DNA of 11,374 nucleotides. Source: an uncultured Oscillospiraceae bacterium. GTDB lineage: Bacteria > Bacillota > Clostridia > Oscillospirales > Ruminococcaceae. Under the pieces are notes generated by a model that was not told the DNA's origin, ran no database searches, and was given only the letters and a program-made list of their open reading frames with translations. Made by a program: the position numbers and the translations under genes. Shown in pieces: positions 1 to 6,326 of this stretch. Location: the NCBI GenBank assembly GCA_902490585.1, contig CABUEI010000057.1, positions 1 to 11,374 of the forward strand. Direction: 5' to 3'. How positions within the stretch are numbered: the stretch's first letter is position 1; each line of letters begins with the position of its first letter.

Positions 1-126
1 AATGCTTATCTTTTGGTCTTTGGTTCGGAATAGTGTAGTGCTGGCGGTCTATCTCTTGTTTTCGGTTGCTTGCTTCCTTACCGTACATGAGCATTAAACC
101 GGGGGTTGTATCATCTTATTTTAAAA

Positions 127-1269
127 TTAAACTAAGATTGAGTGTTCATCGTTAGGATCGAACAGGTGTACCTTGTTAGGATCAAGAGCAAGCTTGATAA
201 CGTCCTGAGGACGAGCTGTACATCTGGGAGATACTCTTGCTGTCAGCGGGATACCTTCGCATGTGAGGTAGAGGTAAGACTCAGCACCCATCATTTCGGT
301 AACATCTACTGTAGCTTCGATCATACCTGTCTTAGCGTTAGAGAGGAACATTTCTTCATCGTGAATGTTCTCGGGACGGATACCAAGGATAACTTCCTTG
401 TCAACATAGTACTTGAGAGCTTCTGTATCTGTCTTAGCACCGGGCAGTTCAACATAGAACTTTCTGCCTCTTGTTGTCTTTGTATCTTCTGAACCGAATT
501 CAACTGTGTACTTGCCGTTGAGCATGATGAGCTTAGCATTGATGAAGTTCATCTGAGGTGAACCCATGAAGCCTGCAACGAACTTGTTAACGGGGTTCTC
601 ATACAGGTTGATAGGTGAGTCGATCTGCTGGATGTAACCATCCTTCATAACAACGATTCTGTCACCCATTGTCATAGCTTCGATCTGGTCATGTGTAACG
701 TAGATGAATGTAGTACCTAACTTCTTGTGAAGCTTAGAAAGCTCAGTTCTCATCTGTGCACGGAGCTTAGCATCGAGGTTTGAAAGAGGCTCGTCAAGTA
801 AGAATACCTGAGGATCACGAACGATAGCTCTACCTAAAGCTACACGCTGTCTCTGACCACCTGATAAAGCCTTGGGCTTTCTGTCGAGAAGGTGTGCGAT
901 GTCGAGGATCTTAGCAGCTTCTTCAACGAGCTTCTTGATCTCATCCTTGGGCACCTTTCTCAGCTTTAAGCCGAATGCCATGTTTTCGAAAACAGTCATA
1001 TGAGGATACAGAGCGTAGTTCTGGAAAACCATCGCAATATCACGATCCTTAGGAGCTACGTCATTAACGAGTCTGTCGCCTATGAAAAGCTCGCCTTCGG
1101 AAATTTCCTCAAGACCTGCGATCATTCTTAATGTTGTTGACTTACCACAACCTGAAGGACCAACGAGGATTATGAATTCCTTATCCTTGATGTTCATAGT
1201 AAAGTCAGAAACGGCTACAACGCCGCCGGGGTAACGCTTATAGATACCTCTTAAAGATAAACTTGCCAT
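127..1269 (-). CDS. msmX: MsmX/UgpC-family carbohydrate ABC transporter ATP-binding protein
   Basis: Cytoplasmic ATPase subunit that powers CUT1-type sugar importers by ATP hydrolysis at the membrane. The 380 aa protein has every ABC motif: Walker A GPSGCGKST (residues 37-45), Q-loop Gln83, signature LSGGQ (135-139), Walker B VFLLDEP (155-161, catalytic Glu160) and H-loop His193. A C-terminal TOBE/OB regulatory region (about 238-372) carries GIRPENI at 296-302. Length and N-terminal half resemble Bacillus MsmX; UgpC is the name often used for this family in databases. The ATG has an AGGAGG at 1280-1285, ten bases upstream. No permease or solute-binding gene is nearby, and the gene has its own promoter, so it is probably a shared ATPase serving several sugar transporters encoded elsewhere; that is inference. 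No clear hairpin terminator is seen in the 126 bases after the stop. Confidence 0.95.
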   Translation of the reverse strand: MASLSLRGIYKRYPGGVVAVSDFTMNIKDKEFIILVGPSGCGKSTTLRMIAGLEEISEGELFIGDRLVNDVAPKDRDIAMVFQNYALYPHMTVFENMAFGLKLRKVPKDEIKKLVEEAAKILDIAHLLDRKPKALSGGQRQRVALGRAIVRDPQVFLLDEPLSNLDAKLRAQMRTELSKLHKKLGTTFIYVTHDQIEAMTMGDRIVVMKDGYIQQIDSPINLYENPVNKFVAGFMGSPQMNFINAKLIMLNGKYTVEFGSEDTKTTRGRKFYVELPGAKTDTEALKYYVDKEVILGIRPENIHDEEMFLSNAKTGMIEATVDVTEMMGAESYLYLTCEGIPLTARVSPRCTARPQDVIKLALDPNKVHLFDPNDEHSILV

Positions 1270-1337
1270 TTATGTGTGACCTCCTGTTTTATTGCAGAAT
1301 AACCTTACGCTAATATTTTAACAAAATCCCGCCGAAA

Positions 1338-1366
1338 ATGATAGTACCTAATTACCCAAATATCAA
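1338..1366 (-). promoter_or_regulatory. sigma-A promoter of the msmX-like gene
   Basis: On the minus strand the -35 box TTGATA (1361-1366) and the -10 box TATCAT (1338-1343) are separated by exactly 17 bases. Each matches consensus at five of six positions. Transcription would start near 1331 and leave a leader of about 60 nt before the start codon at 1269. Called by eye. Confidence 0.65.
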
Positions 1367-1462
1367 ACCCCTGCGTTATGCAAAATTACCAACACATATA
1401 AAACGCATTCTAATTTTGCCCATTTTGTGTACAAATTATACAAATTACAGCCAAAATTCAGC

Positions 1463-1483
1463 CTTGAATAAAGTAAATTCAAG
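1463..1483. repeat. inverted repeat, candidate operator
   Basis: Arms CTTGAAT (1463-1469) and ATTCAAG (1477-1483) are perfect 7-base complements around a 7-base A+T spacer. The site lies between two divergent genes, about 100 bp upstream of the msmX promoter. No run of T follows on either strand that would make it a terminator. A protein-binding role is inference. Confidence 0.35.
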
Positions 1484-1573
1484 CTCGTTTTGTTACAAAT
1501 CACAAATGAGAGAGCAGAAATTTAGTGAAATTTTGCAATTAATACTTAAACGGGTGAAAGATCGCAATAAAAT

Positions 1574-1590
1574 TTCAGCATTATGCTGAA
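1574..1590. repeat. perfect 17-base palindrome upstream of the DUF4830 gene
   Basis: TTCAGCATTATGCTGAA is two perfect 8-base arms around one central base, 87 bp before the ATG at 1678. It directly follows TAAAAT (1568-1573), a possible -10 box, so it would sit at a transcription start, which is a typical operator position. It could instead be a weak terminator, since A/T-rich sequence flanks both sides, but there is no clean T-run. Confidence 0.4.
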
Positions 1591-1668
1591 TATTTTAGCA
1601 TAGATTTTAGTAAATTTCAAGTGGCTGTCCCTATATTCAGCCGAACGCACAAAAAACAACGTCTTAAC

Positions 1669-1673
1669 GGAGG
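1669..1673 (+). promoter_or_regulatory. ribosome binding site deciding the DUF4830 start
   Basis: GGAGG lies four bases before the ATG at 1678. The same frame is open upstream to a GTG at 1621, but that codon has no purine-rich site ahead of it. With the ATG, the protein begins with a normal charged N-terminus followed by a membrane segment. Confidence 0.75.
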
Positions 1674-1677
1674 AAAA

Positions 1678-2124
1678 ATGGAACACAGAAGAAAATTTAT
1701 CCGTATACTTATTATTCCCGCAGTTCTTTTCATAACACTGCTGTCGGTTCTGCTTATCTGCCGACGTACCGCAATAAGCGGCGCTACTCTCGCTGACAGG
1801 ACAGATTATGCAAAATCTCTCGGCTACAGCATATCCGCAGACAGCGAAAGTATACGCAACATAGTGATCCCTGCCATGTTCGGCAACATATATGAAAACT
1901 ACAACACATTGCAGAAAGAATGTGGTTTTGATTTATCGCTGTATAAAGGCGAAGATGCCGTGCAGTATACATATAAAGTAACCGATTATACGGACGACAG
2001 CGGAAACACGCTTGACAATATTATAATGAACCTTATCGTCTGTGACGGGAAGATCATCGGCGGCGACATCTGCTCTGTCGAACTTGACGGATTTATGACG
2101 GGGCTTAAAGCAAGGGAGCAGTAA
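1678..2124 (+). CDS. membrane-anchored DUF4830 domain protein
   Basis: A 148 aa protein of unknown function. A positively charged start (MEHRRKFIR) is followed by one hydrophobic segment at about residues 8-28 and then an Arg-Arg pair, suggesting a signal anchor with the rest outside the membrane; cleavage is possible but no clear site is seen. Residues about 45-145 match my memory of the DUF4830 pattern: the YENYNTLQ motif (72-79), GFDLSLYKG (83-91), and a closing block GGDICSVELDGFMTGL (128-143). The start is set by GGAGG at 1669-1673. The gene is transcribed alone, divergent from the msmX-like gene and convergent with upp, and ends just before a strong hairpin. No catalytic residues are recognised. 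The family call rests on remembered motifs, not a search. Confidence 0.8.
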   Translation: MEHRRKFIRILIIPAVLFITLLSVLLICRRTAISGATLADRTDYAKSLGYSISADSESIRNIVIPAMFGNIYENYNTLQKECGFDLSLYKGEDAVQYTYKVTDYTDDSGNTLDNIIMNLIVCDGKIIGGDICSVELDGFMTGLKAREQ

Positions 2125-2128
2125 ATGC

Positions 2129-2164
2129 AAAACAGCCTGCCGCAGATTTGCGGCAAGCTGTTTT
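2129..2164. terminator. bidirectional hairpin terminator between the DUF4830 gene and upp
   Basis: Arms AAAACAGC (2129-2136) and GCTGTTTT (2157-2164), plus TGCCGCA (2138-2144) and TGCGGCA (2149-2155), form a 15-bp stem with a single C/A mismatch and a four-base loop. The stem ends in four T on both strands. It lies 4 bp after the plus-strand stop and 24 bp after the upp stop, so it can terminate both converging transcripts. Confidence 0.9.
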
Positions 2165-2188
2165 ACTTATGTCTGAAATTTTATCTGA

Positions 2189-2833
2189 TTACTTAGTGCC
2201 GAACAGTCTGTCACCCGCGTCACCGACACCGGGAGTAATGTAAAGATCTTCGTTAAGGCCGTCGTCAAGTGCGCCGCAGTAGATCTCAACATCGGGGAAT
2301 GCCTTCTGTATAGCGGCGATACCCTCGGGAGCGGCGATAATGCACATGAACTTGATAGAACGTGCGCCTGCTTCCTTTACCTTCTGTATAGCGTGTACGG
2401 CTGATGTACCTGTAGCAAGCATGATATCTGTAATGATTACGTCACGCTCGTCAATATCGAACGGGAGCTTGCAGTAATACTCGTTTGCAACTGCGTTGTC
2501 AGCGTCTTTCTTGCCACGGAAAATACCGATATGACCTATCTTTGCGGCAGGAACAAGTGCTGTAGCACCTTCGATCATACCGAGACCTGCACGGAGAATC
2601 GGTACAAATGCGAGCTTTCTGCCTGAAATTACATTAGACTCGGCAATAGCTACGGGAGTCTGTATCTGTACTTTCTTGAGGGGCAGATCTCTTGTTGCCT
2701 CATAGCACATAAGCATTGAAATCTCGCTTACAAGCTCTCTGAATTCCTTTGCGCCTGTGTTCTTATCTCTTAAAAGAGATACCTTGTGCTGTACAAGGGG
2801 GTGATCACAGATGTGAAGTTTCTCGTTTGCCAT
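2189..2833 (-). CDS. upp: uracil phosphoribosyltransferase
   Basis: Cytoplasmic pyrimidine salvage enzyme: uracil + PRPP gives UMP + PPi. The 214 aa protein is close to the usual 208-209 aa. It opens with the typical HICDHPLVQHK block (7-17), has PILRAGLGM (78-86), a PRPP-binding loop at 135-144 (TDIMLATGTS) and the C-terminal uracil-binding ITPGVGDAGDRLFGT (199-213). The PRPP loop differs from the common DPMLATGG form by Ile for Pro and Thr for Gly. I chose the ATG at 2833 because family members begin here; an in-frame ATG at 2902 would add 23 untypical residues and has no ribosome binding site. The nearest SD-like sequence is GGGAG (2847-2851), a rather long 13 bases upstream, inside an inverted repeat. 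It is the last gene of the fhs operon, 95 bp after rpiB. Confidence 0.95.
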   Translation of the reverse strand: MANEKLHICDHPLVQHKVSLLRDKNTGAKEFRELVSEISMLMCYEATRDLPLKKVQIQTPVAIAESNVISGRKLAFVPILRAGLGMIEGATALVPAAKIGHIGIFRGKKDADNAVANEYYCKLPFDIDERDVIITDIMLATGTSAVHAIQKVKEAGARSIKFMCIIAAPEGIAAIQKAFPDVEIYCGALDDGLNEDLYITPGVGDAGDRLFGTK

Positions 2834-2847
2834 AACATTCTCTTTTC

Positions 2848-2907
2848 TCCCTATGGGTAATTTAATGGATTTTAATTTTGGTAGTCCTGCCGTGATTTTC
2901 ATAGGGA
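2848..2907 (-). promoter_or_regulatory. inverted repeat in the upp leader overlapping its ribosome binding site
   Basis: On the plus strand TCCCTATG (2848-2855) and CATAGGGA (2900-2907) are perfect 8-base complements 44 bases apart. In the mRNA the downstream arm contains the GGGA of the only SD-like sequence before upp, so pairing would hide it. This could control upp translation, or processing of the rpiB-upp junction. The role is inference. I did not recognise a known pyrimidine-binding leader such as a PyrR element. Confidence 0.4.
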
Positions 2908-2928
2908 AAAATCCGCAGTCTTTATTAC

Positions 2929-3363
2929 TTACTTATTCTCAAGAGCCATCATCTTGTCAACTCTTGCGGCGTGTCTTCCGCCCTCAAACTCTGTTGACAG
3001 GAATACTCTCACTATTTCTTCCGCAGTACCGGGTCCTATTACTCTGCCGCCCATGCACAGAACATTTGCGTCATTGTGAAGACGTGTATACTTTGCGGTA
3101 TAATAATCCTGGCATAAAGCCGCACGGATACCCTTTATCTTGTTTGCGGACATACTGATACCTATTCCGGTTCCGCATATAAGAATACCCTTGTCACATT
3201 CTCCGCCTGTAATCTTTGCACAGGTCTTTTCCGCAATGTCGGGATAATCCGCTCTCTCGCCGTCACAACCGCAGTCGATATACTCAACTCCGAGTTCGTC
3301 CAGGAACTTCTTAACCTCACACTTCAGTGCGTATCCTGCGTGATCGCTACCTATTGCCAGCAT
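2929..3363 (-). CDS. rpiB: ribose-5-phosphate isomerase B
   Basis: Interconverts ribose 5-phosphate and ribulose 5-phosphate in the non-oxidative pentose phosphate pathway. The 144 aa protein has the RpiB/LacAB fold signatures: SDHAG at 6-10, the catalytic cysteine in the phosphate-binding loop LICGTGIGISMSANK (61-75, Cys63), HNDANVLCMGGRVIG (96-110, His96 as ring-opening candidate) and a C-terminal GGRHAARV (128-135). Single-gene context and length favour RpiB; the paired LacA/LacB galactose-6-phosphate isomerases are the alternative. Its ATG is two bases after the tsaB stop, with AAGGA at 3374-3378 inside the end of tsaB. Neighbouring upp uses PRPP, which derives from ribose 5-phosphate, so the pair makes metabolic sense. 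Confidence 0.95.
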   Translation of the reverse strand: MLAIGSDHAGYALKCEVKKFLDELGVEYIDCGCDGERADYPDIAEKTCAKITGGECDKGILICGTGIGISMSANKIKGIRAALCQDYYTAKYTRLHNDANVLCMGGRVIGPGTAEEIVRVFLSTEFEGGRHAARVDKMMALENK

Positions 3364-3365
3364 TT

Positions 3366-4085
3366 TTATTCTTTCCTTTCTTTATATGCGTCAGCATTCT
3401 TTGCCATAAGCTCACGCTGAGCCTGCGGCAGTTTGAGATACATCGGCATAAGCTGTTCGGGAGATAACTGCGGTGCATTTACAGCCGCAAGGCATACGCC
3501 GTAGCCCGTCTGATATCTTAACGGATCGGGAGCGATTTTTACATTTTCCATTCTCTCGTTATCCGTTGCTTTTTTCATTATGAATGCACCGTCACCGACC
3601 AGCATTATATCATCGTCATATTCCGACAACATTCTTGCCGCTTCGTCTGTTTTGAGGCACTCTTCCTCGGTCAGCCTTTCGACCTTGCCGCCATTTACAC
3701 GAAACAGTGCAACATACACCTGATTGCACCTTGCATCCATTGCGGCGCAGACAACGCAGTCATAAGCTGTAACATTATACGCCATAGCCTCAAGCGTTGA
3801 AACTGCTGCACATGGCTTTGACATAGCAAAAGCAAGACCTTTTACAGCCGATATTCCTATACGCAGTCCCGTGAAAGAGCCCGGACCGTTCGCAACTGCG
3901 AAAAGGTCTATATCTTCCATTGAAAGTTCAGCGTTTCTGATAAGATCACTTACGACCGGCATAAGAGTGACGCTGTGGGTAAGCTTGTTGTTTATCACCG
4001 TACTGCCGAGTATCTGCTGTTTTTCCGTATCGTACACGGCGGCACAGCAAGGAGCGGCGGCGGTGTCGATACCGAGTATCAGCAT
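3366..4085 (-). CDS. tsaB: tRNA t6A37 biosynthesis protein TsaB
   Basis: Non-catalytic partner that dimerises with TsaD and, with TsaE, transfers the threonylcarbamoyl group to A37 of ANN-decoding tRNAs. The 239 aa ASKHA-fold protein has the N-terminal GIDTAA (5-10), the family hallmark NGPGSFTGLRIGI (66-78), VSTLEAMA (95-102) and the C-terminal PMYLKLPQAQRE (214-225). The ATG overlaps the tsaE end by seven bases (ATGCTGA) and has AGGAGG at 4090-4095, four bases upstream. TsaD and the often-linked RimI are not in this window. Confidence 0.95.
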   Translation of the reverse strand: MLILGIDTAAAPCCAAVYDTEKQQILGSTVINNKLTHSVTLMPVVSDLIRNAELSMEDIDLFAVANGPGSFTGLRIGISAVKGLAFAMSKPCAAVSTLEAMAYNVTAYDCVVCAAMDARCNQVYVALFRVNGGKVERLTEEECLKTDEAARMLSEYDDDIMLVGDGAFIMKKATDNERMENVKIAPDPLRYQTGYGVCLAAVNAPQLSPEQLMPMYLKLPQAQRELMAKNADAYKERKE

Positions 4086-4513
4086 AGTTCCTCCTGCGGA
4101 ATATATTCAATTATTCTTGAATTATCCCCTGTTTTAGTGATATTCACACCGCACCTGCCGTCAAGATACGAGGCAAGCTCGGGTATATTCTCGCTCCACT
4201 CTATACACATTATTCCGCCTCTGTCAAGGTAGTCGAAAAATCCGATAGCGTATAAATCGTCGAGCGTATTTATTCTGAAAAGGTCAAAGTGGAAAATCGG
4301 CACATCGCCCTCATATTCGTTTACAAGTGCAAATGTCGGACTTGTGACATTGTCCGTACTGCCGAAATATTCCGCTATACCTTTTGTGAGATGCGTTTTT
4401 CCTGCACCCATTTCTCCGGTATACAGCACACAATCGCCTGCTTTTAAATATGCGGCTATCTTTCTGCCGATCTCAACCGTTTCCTCGGGTGAATTTGAAA
4501 TAAACCGTTCCAT
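4079..4513 (-). CDS. tsaE: tRNA t6A37 biosynthesis ATPase TsaE
   Basis: Small P-loop ATPase that drives turnover of the TsaB-TsaD complex in t6A synthesis. The 144 aa length is normal. Motifs are Walker A GEMGAGKT (33-40), the TsaE signature SPTFALVNEY (58-67), FHFDLFR (74-80) and the Walker-B-like IEWSENI (104-110). Its ATG overlaps the fhs stop by one base (TGATG), and no convincing SD is seen ahead of it, so translation is probably coupled to fhs. The 3' end overlaps tsaB by seven bases. Confidence 0.95.
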   Translation of the reverse strand: MERFISNSPEETVEIGRKIAAYLKAGDCVLYTGEMGAGKTHLTKGIAEYFGSTDNVTSPTFALVNEYEGDVPIFHFDLFRINTLDDLYAIGFFDYLDRGGIMCIEWSENIPELASYLDGRCGVNITKTGDNSRIIEYIPQEELC

Positions 4514-6189
4514 CAGAACAGACCGCTTATCTCGCCGTCCGCATTGACATCTATCTTGTTTGCGGCAGGGACTTTAGGGAGACCCGGCATTGTCATGATA
4601 TCGCCTGTGAGCGCAACCACAAAGCCTGCACCTGCCGACAGCTTTACGTCACGGACGGTAATCGTAAAGTTCTTTGGGCAACCGAGCTTTGTCGGGTCGT
4701 CAGATAAGGAATACTGCGTTTTTGCAACGCATACGGGGAGCTTGTCAAAGCCGATAGCTTCGATTTCCTTTATTGCCTTTTCTGCGGCGGTCGTGTAATT
4801 TACACCGTCTGCACGGTAGATTTCCTTTGCGATTATATCAAGCTTTTCCTTGATGGACAGCTTTTCGTCATATAACGGGGCAAAGTTTGTCTTGCCCTCG
4901 TTTTCATTTATCGTATCTATAACAGCGTTTGCAAGCTCAATGCCGCCTTCGCCGCCCTTTAAGAATACATCGGAGAACGCAACTTTTGCGCCCATCTTCT
5001 CGCAGTATTCACGGACAATGGCAATTTCAGCATCGGTATCTGTATAGAAGTGGTTTATCGCAACTACAGCGGGTACGCCGTACTTACGCATATTCTCGAT
5101 ATGTGCGCCGAGGTTTACGATGCCCTTTTTAAGAGCCTCGGTATTTTCTGCGGTAAGCTCCGTCTTGGGAACGCCGCCGTTGTATTTCAGTGCACGGATA
5201 GTAGCTACTATTACGGTACATGAGGGCTTCAGACCTGCGTAACGGCACTTGATATCGAAGAACTTCTCTGCACCGAGGTCACTGCCGAAACCCGCTTCTG
5301 TTATGGCGTAATCGCCGAGCTTCATTGCAAGCTTTGTTGCTCTTACACTGTTACAGCCGTGAGCAATGTTTGCAAAAGGTCCGCCGTGGATTATAGCAGG
5401 TGTGTTTTCGAGCGTCTGTACAAGGTTGGGGTTGATAGCATCCTTTAAGAGTGCTGTCATTGCGCCTACTGCCTCAACATCAGATGCGTAAACGGGCTTG
5501 CCGTCATAAGTATAGGCAACGAGAATCTTTCCGAGTCTTGTCTTTAAGTCAACAAGATCGTCAGCAAGACAGAGTATAGCCATTATCTCGCTTGCAACGG
5601 TTATCTGGAAGTGGTCTTCTCTCGGAACGCCGTTAACCTTACCGCCAAGACCGATAATGCAGTTTCTGAGTGCTCTGTCGTTCATATCAAGACAACGCTT
5701 TATCTGAATACGTCTGGGGTCAATGCCGAGAACATTTCCCTGCTGAATGTGGTTGTCGATAAGCGCACAAAGCAGGTTGTTTGCAGATGTTATTGCGTGC
5801 ATATCGCCTGTGAAGTGAAGATTGATATCTTCCATGGGCACTACCTGGGCATATCCGCCGCCTGCCGCACCGCCCTTTATACCAAATACGGGACCGAGTG
5901 ACGGCTCACGCAGTGCAAGCACAGCCTTTTTACCGAGCTTGTACATACCCTCTGCAAGACCTACAGATGTAGTTGTCTTACCTTCTCCCGCAGGAGTGGG
6001 GTTTATAGCCGTAACAAGTATCAGCTTGCCGTCCTCTTTGCTTTCAAGACGGTTTATACATTCCTGTGAAATCTTTGCCTTGTAGTGACCGTAAGGGATA
6101 AGCTCGTCCTCGTCAATGCCGAGATCCTTTGCTATATCCTTGATTTTTAACATTTTTGCATTCTGAGCAATTTCAATATCGCTGAGCAT
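4513..6189 (-). CDS. fhs: formate-tetrahydrofolate ligase
   Basis: Makes 10-formyl-THF from formate, THF and ATP, feeding one-carbon units to purine synthesis and initiator Met-tRNA formylation; in acetogens it also serves the Wood-Ljungdahl methyl branch, but nothing here shows that. The 558 aa length fits the family. The P-loop TPAGEGKTT is at 65-73, and the second family signature spans 106-129, including GGYAQVVPMEDIN (111-123) and HFTGD. The protein ends in VNADGEISGLF, the usual closing type. The ATG has AGAGG at 6198-6202, eight bases upstream. It is the first gene of the five-gene operon and lies directly behind a near-consensus promoter. Confidence 0.97.
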   Translation of the reverse strand: MLSDIEIAQNAKMLKIKDIAKDLGIDEDELIPYGHYKAKISQECINRLESKEDGKLILVTAINPTPAGEGKTTTSVGLAEGMYKLGKKAVLALREPSLGPVFGIKGGAAGGGYAQVVPMEDINLHFTGDMHAITSANNLLCALIDNHIQQGNVLGIDPRRIQIKRCLDMNDRALRNCIIGLGGKVNGVPREDHFQITVASEIMAILCLADDLVDLKTRLGKILVAYTYDGKPVYASDVEAVGAMTALLKDAINPNLVQTLENTPAIIHGGPFANIAHGCNSVRATKLAMKLGDYAITEAGFGSDLGAEKFFDIKCRYAGLKPSCTVIVATIRALKYNGGVPKTELTAENTEALKKGIVNLGAHIENMRKYGVPAVVAINHFYTDTDAEIAIVREYCEKMGAKVAFSDVFLKGGEGGIELANAVIDTINENEGKTNFAPLYDEKLSIKEKLDIIAKEIYRADGVNYTTAAEKAIKEIEAIGFDKLPVCVAKTQYSLSDDPTKLGCPKNFTITVRDVKLSAGAGFVVALTGDIMTMPGLPKVPAANKIDVNADGEISGLF

Positions 6190-6261
6190 TTAATCTACCT
6201 CTTTTTACTGCGGTTGTCCGCTTGAATTATAACCTTTTCCGTCTTATAAAGACATAATTTA

Positions 6262-6290
6262 AGTATAACACAGTGCTGTGTGAATTTCAA
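6262..6290 (-). promoter_or_regulatory. promoter of the fhs-tsaE-tsaB-rpiB-upp operon
   Basis: On the minus strand TTGAAA (6285-6290) and TATACT (6262-6267) are separated by exactly 17 bases, a near-consensus sigma-A promoter. The start site would be near 6255, leaving a leader of about 65 nt. A short dyad GTCTT-ATA-AAGAC (6241-6253) would fall at the very 5' end of the RNA. Confidence 0.75.
6268..6281. promoter_or_regulatory. dyad operator candidate inside the fhs promoter spacer
   Basis: ACACAG-TG-CTGTGT is a perfect 6+2+6 inverted repeat filling most of the 17-base spacer between the -35 and -10 boxes. A protein bound there would block polymerase. It is not the 16-base NrdR box, and I cannot name the regulator. 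Confidence 0.45.
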
Positions 6291-6291
6291 G

Positions 6292-6311
6292 GTTTAAAGA
6301 ATATTTTAAAC
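6292..6311. repeat. A+T-rich inverted repeat just upstream of the fhs promoter
   Basis: GTTTAAA (6292-6298) and TTTAAAC (6305-6311) are perfect 7-base complements with a six-base loop, between the topoisomerase A subunit stop (6327) and the fhs -35 box. The stem is weak and no T-run follows, so it is a poor terminator; an UP-like element or binding site is possible. No better terminator is visible, so some read-through from the topoisomerase operon into fhs is likely. Confidence 0.3.
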
Positions 6312-6326
6312 GGGTGTTACAGCCTG

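Larger units (their letters stand above)
1270..1677. other. A+T-rich divergent intergenic region, no gene
   Basis: About 400 bp between the divergent msmX-like and DUF4830 genes. I see no convincing coding region: the only sizeable open frame (plus strand from 1338) lacks a ribosome binding site, begins in the minus-strand -10 box and has low-complexity, A+T-driven composition. The spacer holds the msmX promoter and two inverted repeats (1463-1483 and 1574-1590). No good -35/-10 pair was found for the plus-strand gene; TAAAAT at 1568-1573 is the best -10 candidate but its -35 is poor. Confidence 0.6.

Noticed and set aside
1..126. Coding region or terminator at the left edge
   Set aside because: No open frame with motifs and no strong hairpin; the only complementary segments are about five or six bases long, and the longer pair is over 80 bases apart.
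1435..1440. Perfect TATAAT on the minus strand as an msmX -10 box
   Set aside because: No -35 match at 16-18 bases; the pair at 1338-1366 is better in both boxes and closer to the gene.
1338..1589. 83-codon plus-strand open frame in the 1270-1677 spacer
   Set aside because: No ribosome binding site, composition set by A+T-rich DNA, and its start codon coincides with the minus-strand -10 box.
1621..1677. Upstream GTG start extending the DUF4830 protein by 19 residues
   Set aside because: No SD before the GTG, whereas the ATG at 1678 has GGAGG four bases upstream and gives a normal charged start before the membrane segment.
2834..2902. Upstream in-frame ATG that would extend Upp by 23 residues
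   Set aside because: No SD before it and the added residues do not resemble any Upp N-terminus; family members begin at the ATG at 2833.
6190..6261. Possible tetrahydrofolate riboswitch before fhs
   Set aside because: The leader is only about 65 nt and I see no conserved THF-riboswitch structure, just two short stems.
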